From: Flavobacteriaceae bacterium
Lineage (GTDB): Bacteria; Bacteroidota; Bacteroidia; Flavobacteriales; Flavobacteriaceae
NCBI GenBank assembly: GCA_029248185.1
Contig: JAQWJV010000009.1
Span: 1 to 64,000 of the forward strand
DNA: 64,000 nucleotides
Reading direction: 5' to 3'
In this document: in pieces, positions 36,840-44,553 of the stretch
Layout of the letters: the number at the start of each line of letters is the position of its first letter
Position numbering within the stretch: position 1 is the first letter of the stretch
Notes under the pieces: model-generated
Database searches by the model: none
Seen by the model: only the letters and a program-made list of their open reading frames with translations
What the model was told of the DNA's origin: nothing
Made by a program: the position numbers and the translations under genes

Positions 36840-38711
36840 TTAACGTCCCATGGATACCAAAAGCACACTGATATCACTGGGATTGATCCCACTGATACGG
36901 GAGGCTTGTGCGATAGTATCTGGACGGATTTTATTTAACTTCTCTTTCGCTTCATGGGATAGAGACGCGAGAATATCAAAATTGAAATCTCTCGGAATCA
37001 AAATATTTTCTAAACGTTTTAATTTATCCGCATTACGTTTCTCTTTGTCGATGTATCCAGCATATTTTATTTCAATTTCTGCTTGCTCAAATACATCATC
37101 GTCAATCTTGAAATCTTTAAGATAAGTCGAAATGGAATCAAACTGATGTAAATCCTTTCTAGTTATGGACGGTCGAGACAAAAGCTTTGAAAATTTGTCG
37201 GTTTGCGAAACGGAATCAGACTTTTTACTCGTTAGAAGGGTATTGGCTCTTGTAAGCTCATAACTCGTTTTCCTGAGAAAACTAACCAATGCTTTTCTTT
37301 CTGCTTGCTTATTTTCAACCTTTTTTAAGCGCTCATCCCCTAATAATCCCAACTCGAAAGCTTTAGGCGTTAGACGCTCGTCAGCATTATCTTGACGCAA
37401 CAAAGTTCTGTACTCTGCTCTTGAGGTAAACATTCTATAAGGCTCTTCTGTGCCTTTTAGAATGAGATCGTCTATGAGCACTCCGATGTAGGCATCTTGA
37501 CGACCGAGAATAAAAGGGGTTTTCTCTGAAGCCTTTTGATGCGCATTGATCCCTGCCATTAGGCCTTGGGCGGCTGCTTCTTCATAGCCTGTTGTTCCAT
37601 TAATCTGTCCTGCAAAAAATAGGTTTTGTATATTCTTGGTTTCTAAGCTATGAAACAATTGCGTTGGTGGGAAATAGTCATATTCAATGGCATACCCTGG
37701 ACGAAAAAATTTCACATTCTCGAAACCTACAACCGATTTCAAAGCCTTGTATTGAATGTCATCTGGAAGAGAAGTAGAAAAACCATTTACGTAAACTTCG
37801 ACTGTATTCCAGCCTTCGGGCTCAACAAAAATTTGATGCTGTGATTTGTCACTAAAACGATTGATCTTATCTTCTATTGAGGGACAATAGCGTGGTCCTG
37901 AACTTTGAATGGCTCCATTGAACATGGGGGACCGATCAAAACCAGAACGAAGGATGTCGTGAACCTCAAGATTAGTATGGGTTATGTGACAACTCAATTG
38001 ACGTTTTAGTGGAATCGTAAGGTCAGAGAACGAGAACTTTGACGGCACCGCATCCCCAGGTTGCTCTTGCATTTTCGAATAATCCAAAGAACGGCCATCT
38101 ACCCGTGGGGGAGTACCTGTCTTCATTCTTCCGATTTCAAACCCGAGGTTTTCGAGTGCTCCCGTTAAACCTACGGCAGCTTTTTCTCCTGCGCGCCCAC
38201 CTCCAAAATTTTTCTCGCCGATATGTATCAAGCCATTGAGGAAGGTTCCGTTCGTTAACACAACCGTTTTAGAAAATATTTTCAATCCTAAAGAGGTAAC
38301 AACACCTTTTATTTGATCTTGGTCCACAATAAGATCAACGATCATTTCTTGGTAAAAATCAAGATTGGGTGTTTTTTCAAGCATATTTCTCCACTCTAAA
38401 CTAAACAAACTTCGGTCTGATTGGGCACGTGGGCTCCACATTGCAGGACCTTTAGATTGGTTTAACATTTTAAATTGGATCGCTGTTCTATCGGTTACAA
38501 CTCCACTGTACCCACCAAGGGCATCAATCTCACGTACGATTTGACCCTTTGCGATACCCCCCATGGCAGGATTGCAAGACATCTGGCCTGTAGTTTGCAA
38601 GTTCATCGTTATTAGGATTGTTTTGGACCCCAGGTTGGCCGCAGCAGCTGCTGCCTCGCAACCTGCATGTCCAGCGCCAACAACTATTACGTCATAAGAA
38701 GTATCAAACAT
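36840..38711 (-). CDS. mnmG: tRNA uridine-5-carboxymethylaminomethyl modification enzyme MnmG (GidA)
   Basis: A 623-residue FAD enzyme that with MnmE modifies wobble U34 of several tRNAs. It opens with the dinucleotide fold VIVVGAGHAGCEAAAAAANL. Further signatures are MSCNPAMGGIAKGQIVREID, the GTPPRVDGRS region, FAGQINGTTGYEEAAAQG and MFTSRAEYRTLLRQDNAD. The C-terminal helical domain that contacts MnmE ends in GINPSDISVLLV. It overlaps ybeY by 8 bp and is bracketed by two parS sites. mnmG often lies close to oriC in bacteria. Confidence 0.97.
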   Translation of the reverse strand: MFDTSYDVIVVGAGHAGCEAAAAAANLGSKTILITMNLQTTGQMSCNPAMGGIAKGQIVREIDALGGYSGVVTDRTAIQFKMLNQSKGPAMWSPRAQSDRSLFSLEWRNMLEKTPNLDFYQEMIVDLIVDQDQIKGVVTSLGLKIFSKTVVLTNGTFLNGLIHIGEKNFGGGRAGEKAAVGLTGALENLGFEIGRMKTGTPPRVDGRSLDYSKMQEQPGDAVPSKFSFSDLTIPLKRQLSCHITHTNLEVHDILRSGFDRSPMFNGAIQSSGPRYCPSIEDKINRFSDKSQHQIFVEPEGWNTVEVYVNGFSTSLPDDIQYKALKSVVGFENVKFFRPGYAIEYDYFPPTQLFHSLETKNIQNLFFAGQINGTTGYEEAAAQGLMAGINAHQKASEKTPFILGRQDAYIGVLIDDLILKGTEEPYRMFTSRAEYRTLLRQDNADERLTPKAFELGLLGDERLKKVENKQAERKALVSFLRKTSYELTRANTLLTSKKSDSVSQTDKFSKLLSRPSITRKDLHQFDSISTYLKDFKIDDDVFEQAEIEIKYAGYIDKEKRNADKLKRLENILIPRDFNFDILASLSHEAKEKLNKIRPDTIAQASRISGINPSDISVLLVSMGR

Positions 38712-39075
38712 ACGTTTTTTGTTTCACGTGGAACATTTTGATAAAATTATCCTCAAGCTTTCGCATTACACTTTTTTCGTCCGAATTCCCGTCGTTATAA
38801 CCCATACAATGTAAAATGCCATGTGCTAAGACTCTAAGGCACTCATTTTCAATGGTTTGCGACTCTTCTTCTGCTGAGCGCTCCACAGCCCATAGCGAAA
38901 TAAAAAATTCTGCTCTGAGTGATTCTCCTGAAGTATAATTAAAACTAATAATGTCAGTGTCGGTATCGTGATCTAAATAGTTTACATTCATTTCAAATAA
39001 TTCCTCTTGTGAAACGAAATTATAAACCAATTGATCTACACTAAAATGCTGTTGGGAAATATACTGAAGAATCAC
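38704..39075 (-). CDS. ybeY: Endoribonuclease YbeY, start uncertain
   Basis: A metal-dependent RNase for 16S rRNA maturation and ribosome quality control. The zinc motif is present as LAHGILHCMGYND (H-x3-H-x5 type). VNYLDHDTDTDIISFNYT is the conserved strand block. GTG at 39075 gives 123 residues, short for the family (about 135-140). In-frame sequence further upstream still reads coding-like (RIIQFNNIPAFLDERFTVK) but offers no ATG, GTG or TTG. A -7 element at 39146-39153 limits any longer start to below about 39140. The tail MFHVKQKTYV carries parS site 2. Confidence 0.85.
   Translation of the reverse strand: MILQYISQQHFSVDQLVYNFVSQEELFEMNVNYLDHDTDTDIISFNYTSGESLRAEFFISLWAVERSAEEESQTIENECLRVLAHGILHCMGYNDGNSDEKSVMRKLEDNFIKMFHVKQKTYV
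38720..38735. promoter_or_regulatory. parS: parS centromere-like site 2
   Basis: TGTTTCACGTGGAACA, the exact reverse complement of site 1 and 16 of 16 to the parS consensus. It lies inside the 3' end of ybeY, where it encodes MFHVKQ on the minus strand. Confidence 0.85.
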
Positions 39076-39145
39076 CTTTACTGTAAATCTTTCGTCTAGA
39101 AAAGCAGGTATGTTATTAAACTGTATGATGCGTAACTCTTTTTTG

Positions 39146-39153
39146 CAAATATA
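39146..39153 (-). promoter_or_regulatory. -7 promoter element upstream of ybeY-mnmG
   Basis: The minus strand reads TATATTTG, a perfect match. It predicts transcription from about 39139, very close to the upstream end of the ybeY coding-like frame. Confidence 0.4.
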
Positions 39154-39215
39154 CAGGTTTTGGTTGGGTCAGTAATGCATATCAAAGAGAAGCCATTATC
39201 TTTACAAAAAAAAGA

Positions 39216-40697
39216 ATGAAAACACGCGTTCGATTTGCTCCTAGCCCAACAGGACCTCTTCACATAGGTGGGTTACGTACAGCTCTATTTAATTACTTAT
39301 ATACAAAAAAAGGAAAAGGAACTTTTATTCTTAGAGTGGAAGATACAGATCAAAATCGTTATGTCGCAGATAGTGAAGAATATATACAAGAAGCACTAGA
39401 ATGGTGTGGGATGGTCCCTGATGAAGGCCCTAAGAATGGAGGAGCATTTGGGCCTTATCGTCAAAGTGAACGAAAGGCTATTTATAAAGACCACATCGAA
39501 CAACTCATCCAAAAAGGAGGAGCTTACTATGCCTTTGATTCAAATGAGGTGCTCACTGAAGCACGGACAAAAGCGGAAAAGGAAGGGCAAACTTTCAAGT
39601 ATGGGGCTCACAATAGAATGGCATTTAAAAACAGTTTATCCCTCAATGAGGAAGAAACGATCAAGGCATTGAACGATAATTATGTGATTCGTCTTAAAGT
39701 CAATTCTGGAGAAACCGTAACCGTTCATGACGAGATTCGTGGAACTGTTCGTGTGGAAACGGCTGAATTGGATGATAAAATTTTAATGAAAGGTGACGGT
39801 ATGCCTACCTATCATTTTGCAAATGTTGTTGATGATTACCTAATGAAAATTAGTTGTGTGATTCGAGGAGAAGAATGGCTTCCTTCATTACCCCTACATA
39901 AATTAATCTATAGTGCCTTTGGATGGGACACTCCAAAATTTATGCACCTTCCCTTAATTTTAAAACCCAGTGGAAAAGGTAAATTATCAAAACGTGATGG
40001 TGATAAAGACGGTTACCCTGTCTTTCCATTGAGTTGGGGAAAAGACACTCCAGGATTTCGCGAAATGGGATTTTTACCACAGGCTATGATCAATTATCTT
40101 GCCCTTTTGGGCTGGAATGATGGTACTGAAAATGAATTGTTTACGCTTAGAGAATTAGAATCTAAATTTTCTGTTGATGGAGTTCAAAAGGGAGGGGCTC
40201 GTTTTGATTATGAAAAAGCAAAGTGGGTAAACCATCAGAAAATTACACAAACCGATACGCAAGAATTATTGGAATTCAAAAGCGTAAAAGAAAACCTCAT
40301 GGATCATCCTACTGAAAAACATGCTTTACTCGTCGATTTAGTCAAAGAACGATTGTACACCATGAATGATTTAAAGAGTGAATTGACCTTTATCCATAGT
40401 CCGTTTCCCTATGATGAAAAAGTTTTAGAAAAACTAAAAGGGAAGGATCCAATAAGAATTTTATCTAAAATAAAAGAAGAGCTAGAAAGAAGCCCTAGAC
40501 TGTCAAAAGAAGATTTAATGGCATGGGCAAAAGAAAATGGTGTTCCCGTTGGCGCACTGATGCAAAGCTTTCGTTTGGCATTAGTAGGTAAACTTACAGG
40601 CCCTGATTTATTTCAAATTTGTAATCTTCTGGGGAAAGACCTATCTTTAATGAGAATCAATAATTTGATAGAATTTATTAACCTAAAACTTACTTAA
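39216..40697 (+). CDS. gltX: Glutamyl-tRNA synthetase
   Basis: A 493-residue class Ib synthetase. The HIGH motif is APSPTGPLHIGGLRTALFNY (~7-27) and the KMSKS equivalent is KLSKRDGDK. The anticodon-binding C-terminal half is present. Together with glnS (41.6 kb) this genome has direct Glu and Gln charging. The stop is immediately followed by the SPFH gene with no gap, so the two are co-transcribed. Confidence 0.97.
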   Translation: MKTRVRFAPSPTGPLHIGGLRTALFNYLYTKKGKGTFILRVEDTDQNRYVADSEEYIQEALEWCGMVPDEGPKNGGAFGPYRQSERKAIYKDHIEQLIQKGGAYYAFDSNEVLTEARTKAEKEGQTFKYGAHNRMAFKNSLSLNEEETIKALNDNYVIRLKVNSGETVTVHDEIRGTVRVETAELDDKILMKGDGMPTYHFANVVDDYLMKISCVIRGEEWLPSLPLHKLIYSAFGWDTPKFMHLPLILKPSGKGKLSKRDGDKDGYPVFPLSWGKDTPGFREMGFLPQAMINYLALLGWNDGTENELFTLRELESKFSVDGVQKGGARFDYEKAKWVNHQKITQTDTQELLEFKSVKENLMDHPTEKHALLVDLVKERLYTMNDLKSELTFIHSPFPYDEKVLEKLKGKDPIRILSKIKEELERSPRLSKEDLMAWAKENGVPVGALMQSFRLALVGKLTGPDLFQICNLLGKDLSLMRINNLIEFINLKLT

Positions 40698-41633
40698 ATG
40701 GATACAACATCTCTATTTGTTATTATCGCACTCCTAGTAGTAATACTCTTTTCTGGTCTTTTTGTCGTCAAACAACAAACGGCTGCTGTTGTAGAGCGTT
40801 TTGGTCGTTTTTTGTCTATTAGACAGTCTGGACTTCACTTTAAAATCCCGCTTATTGATCGCATCTCGGGTCGGGTCAGTTTACGCATACTACAATTGGA
40901 TGTTATTGTAGAAACCAAAACCAAAGATGATGTCTTTGTCAAACTGAAGGTTTCTGTTCAATATAAAGTAGTTCAAGAAAAGGTTTATGATGCCTTCTAT
41001 AAACTAGATTATCCACAGGATCAAATTACTTCTTATGTGTTTGATGTCGTGAGAGCAGTCGTTCCAAAAATGAAATTAGATGATGTTTTTGAAAAAAAGA
41101 ATGAAATCGCTAATGCTGTAAAAGGGGAACTAAACGATGCAATGATTAATTATGGATATGACATCATTAAAGCACTCGTTACCGATATAGACCCCGATGC
41201 AGAAGTAAAAGCTGCAATGAACCGTATTAACGCGGCGGAACGTAAAAAAGTTGCTGCGCAATACGATGGAGATGCAGAACGAATTTTAATTGTTGAGAAA
41301 GCTAAAGCGGAAGCAGAGAGTAAACGCTTACAGGGTCAAGGTATTGCAGATCAACGTCGTGAAATTGCTCGAGGTTTAGAAGAATCTGTAGATGTTTTAA
41401 ACAAGGTGGGAATCAACTCTCAGGAGGCCTCAGCGCTTATTGTTGTTACACAGCATTATGACACGCTTCAAGCTATAGGTGGAGAAACAAATACTAACCT
41501 TATCTTATTGCCGAACTCACCCCAAGCCGGAAGTGAAATGTTAAATAATATGGTGGCTTCCTTCACTGCAAGTAATCAAATTGGGGAAGCGATGAAAAAA
41601 CAGCAACTAGACCAAAATAAAGAGAAAAAATAA
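40698..41633 (+). CDS. SPFH/band 7 (stomatin-like) membrane protein
   Basis: A 311-residue protein. The N-terminal membrane helix (LFVIIALLVVILFSGLFVVK) is followed by an SPFH domain (~25-190: QQTAAVVERFGRFLSIRQSG, TKDDVFVKLKVSVQYKV) and a coiled-coil alpha region with repeated A/E/K (~190-250). Stomatin/QmcA-like proteins form membrane microdomain rings that affect proteases and membrane order. Begins directly after the gltX stop. Confidence 0.88.
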   Translation: MDTTSLFVIIALLVVILFSGLFVVKQQTAAVVERFGRFLSIRQSGLHFKIPLIDRISGRVSLRILQLDVIVETKTKDDVFVKLKVSVQYKVVQEKVYDAFYKLDYPQDQITSYVFDVVRAVVPKMKLDDVFEKKNEIANAVKGELNDAMINYGYDIIKALVTDIDPDAEVKAAMNRINAAERKKVAAQYDGDAERILIVEKAKAEAESKRLQGQGIADQRREIARGLEESVDVLNKVGINSQEASALIVVTQHYDTLQAIGGETNTNLILLPNSPQAGSEMLNNMVASFTASNQIGEAMKKQQLDQNKEKK

Positions 41634-41634
41634 T

Positions 41635-43305
41635 CTAATTATTTTGTTTAGCCCAAGTATCTCTAAGACCGACAGTCTTATTAAAAACTAGTTCTTTCTC
41701 TGTCGAATCAGGATCGACAACAAAGTAGCCCAAACGTTGAAACTGTAAGTTGTCAAAAGGCTTTGCTGTCTTTAAACTGGGCTCAACAAAGGCTTTAATT
41801 ACAGTGAGAGATTCTGGGTTTACATGAGATTTGAAGTCAACATCTTTATCTTGATCTGGGGCAGGTACATTAAATAAACGATCATAAAGCCTCACCTCTG
41901 CACTCAAAGCATGTGCTTCTGAAACCCAATGAAGCGTTCCTTTGACCTTGCGCATACTCGACTCACTCCCGCTGCCGCTTTTGCTCTCAGGATCATAAGT
42001 ACAGATAATTTCTGTAATCTTTCCAGAAGCATCTTTTACAACCGATTCTCCTTTAATAATATATCCGTTTTTTAGGCGTACTTCTTTGTCAATTGTTAAT
42101 CTGAAGAACTTGCGGTTTGCTTCCTCTTTAAAGTCTTCCCGTTCAATCAAAAGGTATTTTGAAAAGGGAACTTTACGAAATCCTAATTCCGGCTGCTCTG
42201 GATTAATTTCTCCATCTAAGTACTCTTCTTTTCCCTCTGGATAATTAGAGATGGTTAGCTTAACGGGATCTAAAACAGCCATTACCCTGGGCGCTTTCAA
42301 GTTTAAATCTTCCCGTACTGAATATTCCAATAAAGACATGTCTATTACATTGTCTCTTTTAGCGACTCCTGCAGCATCAACAAAATTTCTTAATGAGGTA
42401 GGCGTATAGCCTCGTCTGCGTAAACCTGCAATGGTTGGCATTCTGGGATCGTCCCAGTCTTGAACAACGCCTTCTTGTATCAATTCCATAAGCTTACGCT
42501 TACTGGTAACGGTATAAGATAAGTTCATGCGTGCAAACTCTCTTTGTTTAGGTGCTATTTTGTCCAAAGGCGCTAGTGCTTCTAGAAACCATTCATAAAG
42601 GTCTCTATGAGGCTTAAATTCTAAAGAACATAAAGAATGAGACACCTGCTCAATATAGTCTGACTCCCCGTGCGTCCAATCATATAATGGATAAATACAC
42701 CACTGATCTCCCGTTCTATGATGTGTTTTATAAAGAATGCGATACATCACGGGATCACGAAGCAACATGTTGGATGCGGCCATATCTATTTTGGCACGAA
42801 GCACATGAGAACCCTCTGGGTGCTTCCCGACTTTCATCTCTTCAAAAAGAGTTTGATTTTCGGAAATTGATCGGTCTCTAAACGGACTATGGGTTCCTTG
42901 TAATGTGGGTGTCCCCTTTTGTGCGGCTATGGTTTCTGAATTTTGAGAATCTACATAGGCCAAACCCTTAGAAATCAAGTCCTGGGCCCAAAGGTATAAT
43001 TGATCGAAATAATCTGAAGCATAACATTCTAAGTCCCACTGATACCCCAACCACGCGATATTTTCCTTGATGGCATCTACAAATTGTTGTTCTTCCTTCG
43101 CTGGATTGGTATCATCGAAACGCAAATTTACAGGGGCATTATAACGCTCTCCTAAGTTAAAATTTAAGCAAATGGCCTTAACATGACCAATGTGTAAATA
43201 TCCGTTGGGTTCTGGAGGGAAGCGAAAGCGAAGGTTTTCTTTAGAAAACCCGGATGTTAAATCTTCCTCGATGATGTGCTCTATAAAATGTAAGGGACGT
43301 TCCAT
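41635..43305 (-). CDS. glnS: Glutaminyl-tRNA synthetase
   Basis: A 556-residue class Ib synthetase. The HIGH motif is PPEPNGYLHIGHVKAICLNF (~31-50) and the KMSKS equivalent is VTSKRKLMEL. MPTIAGLRRRGYTPTSLRNF and the beta-barrel anticodon domain (YFVVDPDSTEKELVFNKTVG) are typical. It means Gln-tRNA is made directly, so GatCAB would be needed at most for Asn. Convergent with the SPFH gene (1 bp gap); divergent to folB. Confidence 0.97.
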   Translation of the reverse strand: MERPLHFIEHIIEEDLTSGFSKENLRFRFPPEPNGYLHIGHVKAICLNFNLGERYNAPVNLRFDDTNPAKEEQQFVDAIKENIAWLGYQWDLECYASDYFDQLYLWAQDLISKGLAYVDSQNSETIAAQKGTPTLQGTHSPFRDRSISENQTLFEEMKVGKHPEGSHVLRAKIDMAASNMLLRDPVMYRILYKTHHRTGDQWCIYPLYDWTHGESDYIEQVSHSLCSLEFKPHRDLYEWFLEALAPLDKIAPKQREFARMNLSYTVTSKRKLMELIQEGVVQDWDDPRMPTIAGLRRRGYTPTSLRNFVDAAGVAKRDNVIDMSLLEYSVREDLNLKAPRVMAVLDPVKLTISNYPEGKEEYLDGEINPEQPELGFRKVPFSKYLLIEREDFKEEANRKFFRLTIDKEVRLKNGYIIKGESVVKDASGKITEIICTYDPESKSGSGSESSMRKVKGTLHWVSEAHALSAEVRLYDRLFNVPAPDQDKDVDFKSHVNPESLTVIKAFVEPSLKTAKPFDNLQFQRLGYFVVDPDSTEKELVFNKTVGLRDTWAKQNN

Positions 43306-43322
43306 TCCTTTATTTGTTTTTG

Positions 43323-43330
43323 CAAAGATA
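43323..43330 (-). promoter_or_regulatory. -7 promoter element of glnS
   Basis: The minus strand reads TATCTTTG, perfect TAnnTTTG, 17 bp before the glnS start. Confidence 0.45.
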
Positions 43331-43369
43331 ATGAATGGATGCTTTGCAGGGTATGAAGAAAACTGTGTT

Positions 43370-43377
43370 TATATTTG
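43370..43377 (+). promoter_or_regulatory. -7 promoter element of folB
   Basis: TATATTTG, a perfect match, 10 bp before the folB ATG. A TTTG at 43343-43346 is 23 bp upstream. Together with the glnS element it makes a compact divergent promoter region. Confidence 0.45.
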
Positions 43378-43387
43378 CTTCAATATT

Positions 43388-43762
43388 ATGGGAAAGATTT
43401 ATTTAAAAAACATTCGCTTATACGCTTTTCATGGCTGTATGGATGAAGAAGAAAAAATAGGGAGCGATTATGTTGTAAATGTCGTTGTTGATACTAACTT
43501 GGACCAATCTTCAAAAAGCGACCAACTCAAGGACACCGTTGATTATGTCGCCTTACATTCGATTGTAAAAAGTGAGATGGAACAACGCGCTAAATTACTA
43601 GAACACGTTGCTGATCGGATACTAATACGAATTATGAAAGAGCACCCAAGCGTTGAAAAAGCAAGCGTGAAAGTGGCAAAAAAGAACCCTCCCATAGGTG
43701 GAAATGTAGAAGAAGTAGCCGTAAAAAGAGAACTGCGGAGATCAGCTTTAAAATTCAATTAA
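43388..43762 (+). CDS. folB: Dihydroneopterin aldolase
   Basis: A 124-residue enzyme of the T-fold family converting dihydroneopterin to 6-hydroxymethyl-dihydropterin in folate synthesis. The start is ATG 43388 (MGKIYLKNIRLYAFHGC); the frame is open further upstream to 43190, but that part is antisense to glnS. Motifs include LYAFHGCMDEEEKIGSDYVV, DTVDYVALHSIV and the C-terminal VKVAKKNPPIGG. The pterin branch thus looks intact while the p-aminobenzoate genes at 4.2-5.8 kb are broken. Confidence 0.93.
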   Translation: MGKIYLKNIRLYAFHGCMDEEEKIGSDYVVNVVVDTNLDQSSKSDQLKDTVDYVALHSIVKSEMEQRAKLLEHVADRILIRIMKEHPSVEKASVKVAKKNPPIGGNVEEVAVKRELRRSALKFN

Positions 43763-43783
43763 ATATTAGTACTTTTGCCGCAT

Positions 43784-43854
43784 GGCATCGTGGCCGAGTG
43801 GCTAGGCAGAGCTCTGAAAAAGCTTGTACAGCGGTTCGAATCCGCTCGATGCCT
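43784..43854 (+). tRNA. tRNA with tRNA-Cys body but GAA (Phe) anticodon
   Basis: A full 71-nt cloverleaf without encoded CCA. The acceptor stem is GGCATCG paired with CGATGCC, with discriminator T73. The D arm is GCCGAGTGGCTAGGC, the anticodon stem GAGCT/AGCTT with loop CTGAAAA, the variable loop GTAC, and the T arm AGCGG-TTCGAAT-CCGCT. The anticodon at loop positions 34-36 is GAA, which reads Phe codons. Length 71, U73, the short D loop and the GTAC variable loop are the layout of bacterial tRNA-Cys, whose loop would be CTGCAAA. A single C35-to-A change would explain it. A scanner would call tRNA-Phe. Confidence 0.85.
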
Positions 43855-43856
43855 CT

Positions 43857-44543
43857 TTATTCTTCGATTATAATCTTTCCCAACAAATTCGCCTGTGTAA
43901 TTTGCTTTAATGGTTTTCCATAAACCCGTAACACACCACCGCCTACAACTTTGGCTTCAAGCAGGTTTGTCGCCATAATGTGAGCATAACCCCCTAAGAA
44001 ACTATTAATTTTACTTTGTTGTGTTGTTAGTTTTTCTGCATCGCAGCTTCCACTTGAATTTAAGGATAAATTAAAATTTGTTGCTTTACCATTCAAATGC
44101 ATTCTTCCAGCTGTGTTAATAACGGCATCCAAACGATCTACATCTACTTTTAAAGTAACTACCGCTCCGATTTTTGCTTCGACTTTTATACTTGTTTGCT
44201 TTATCGGTTCACCCGATAAAGTAACACCTTGATGCGCAACTATTCGGTCTAGAGGTTCACTGTGGTATAATTCTATATAAGTATAGCCTGGGTTTAAAAC
44301 GCTTTTTGCAGTTAATTTAATTTTGATGATTTTATTTTTAATAGATATTACCACATCGTCTTTGTGATCCCCATAAACTACCGCTTTATTCACTTCCGAT
44401 GGAATTAATTTAATATCTAAAGCAGAATACACTTTAACGCCATGAAAAGGGCTCATTGTAAGGGTTCTTCTATCAAGATCCTGAGAGAAGAGTGATAAAA
44501 AATTAAAAATAAGTACAAAAAATGAAATGCTTTTTTTTAACAT
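43857..44543 (-). CDS. Secreted GIN-domain (DUF2807) protein
   Basis: Start taken at ATG 44543 (MLKKSISFFVLIFNFLSLFS), giving 228 residues with a signal peptide; the upstream extension to 44573 is unlikely. The mature part is a right-handed beta-helix-like repeat domain: GVKVYSALDIKLIPSEV, VVTLKVDVDRLDAVINTAGR, FNLSLNSSGSCDAEKL. This matches the 'putative auto-transporter adhesin, head GIN' family DUF2807. It is widespread in Bacteroidota and of unknown function. Located 10 bp downstream of rnr. Confidence 0.82.
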   Translation of the reverse strand: MLKKSISFFVLIFNFLSLFSQDLDRRTLTMSPFHGVKVYSALDIKLIPSEVNKAVVYGDHKDDVVISIKNKIIKIKLTAKSVLNPGYTYIELYHSEPLDRIVAHQGVTLSGEPIKQTSIKVEAKIGAVVTLKVDVDRLDAVINTAGRMHLNGKATNFNLSLNSSGSCDAEKLTTQQSKINSFLGGYAHIMATNLLEAKVVGGGVLRVYGKPLKQITQANLLGKIIIEE

Positions 44544-44553
44544 AAAACAAAAA

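Noticed and set aside
38421-38434. CACGTG near 38424 as a third parS site
   Set aside because: Only the central hexamer matches; flanks do not fit the 16-bp consensus.
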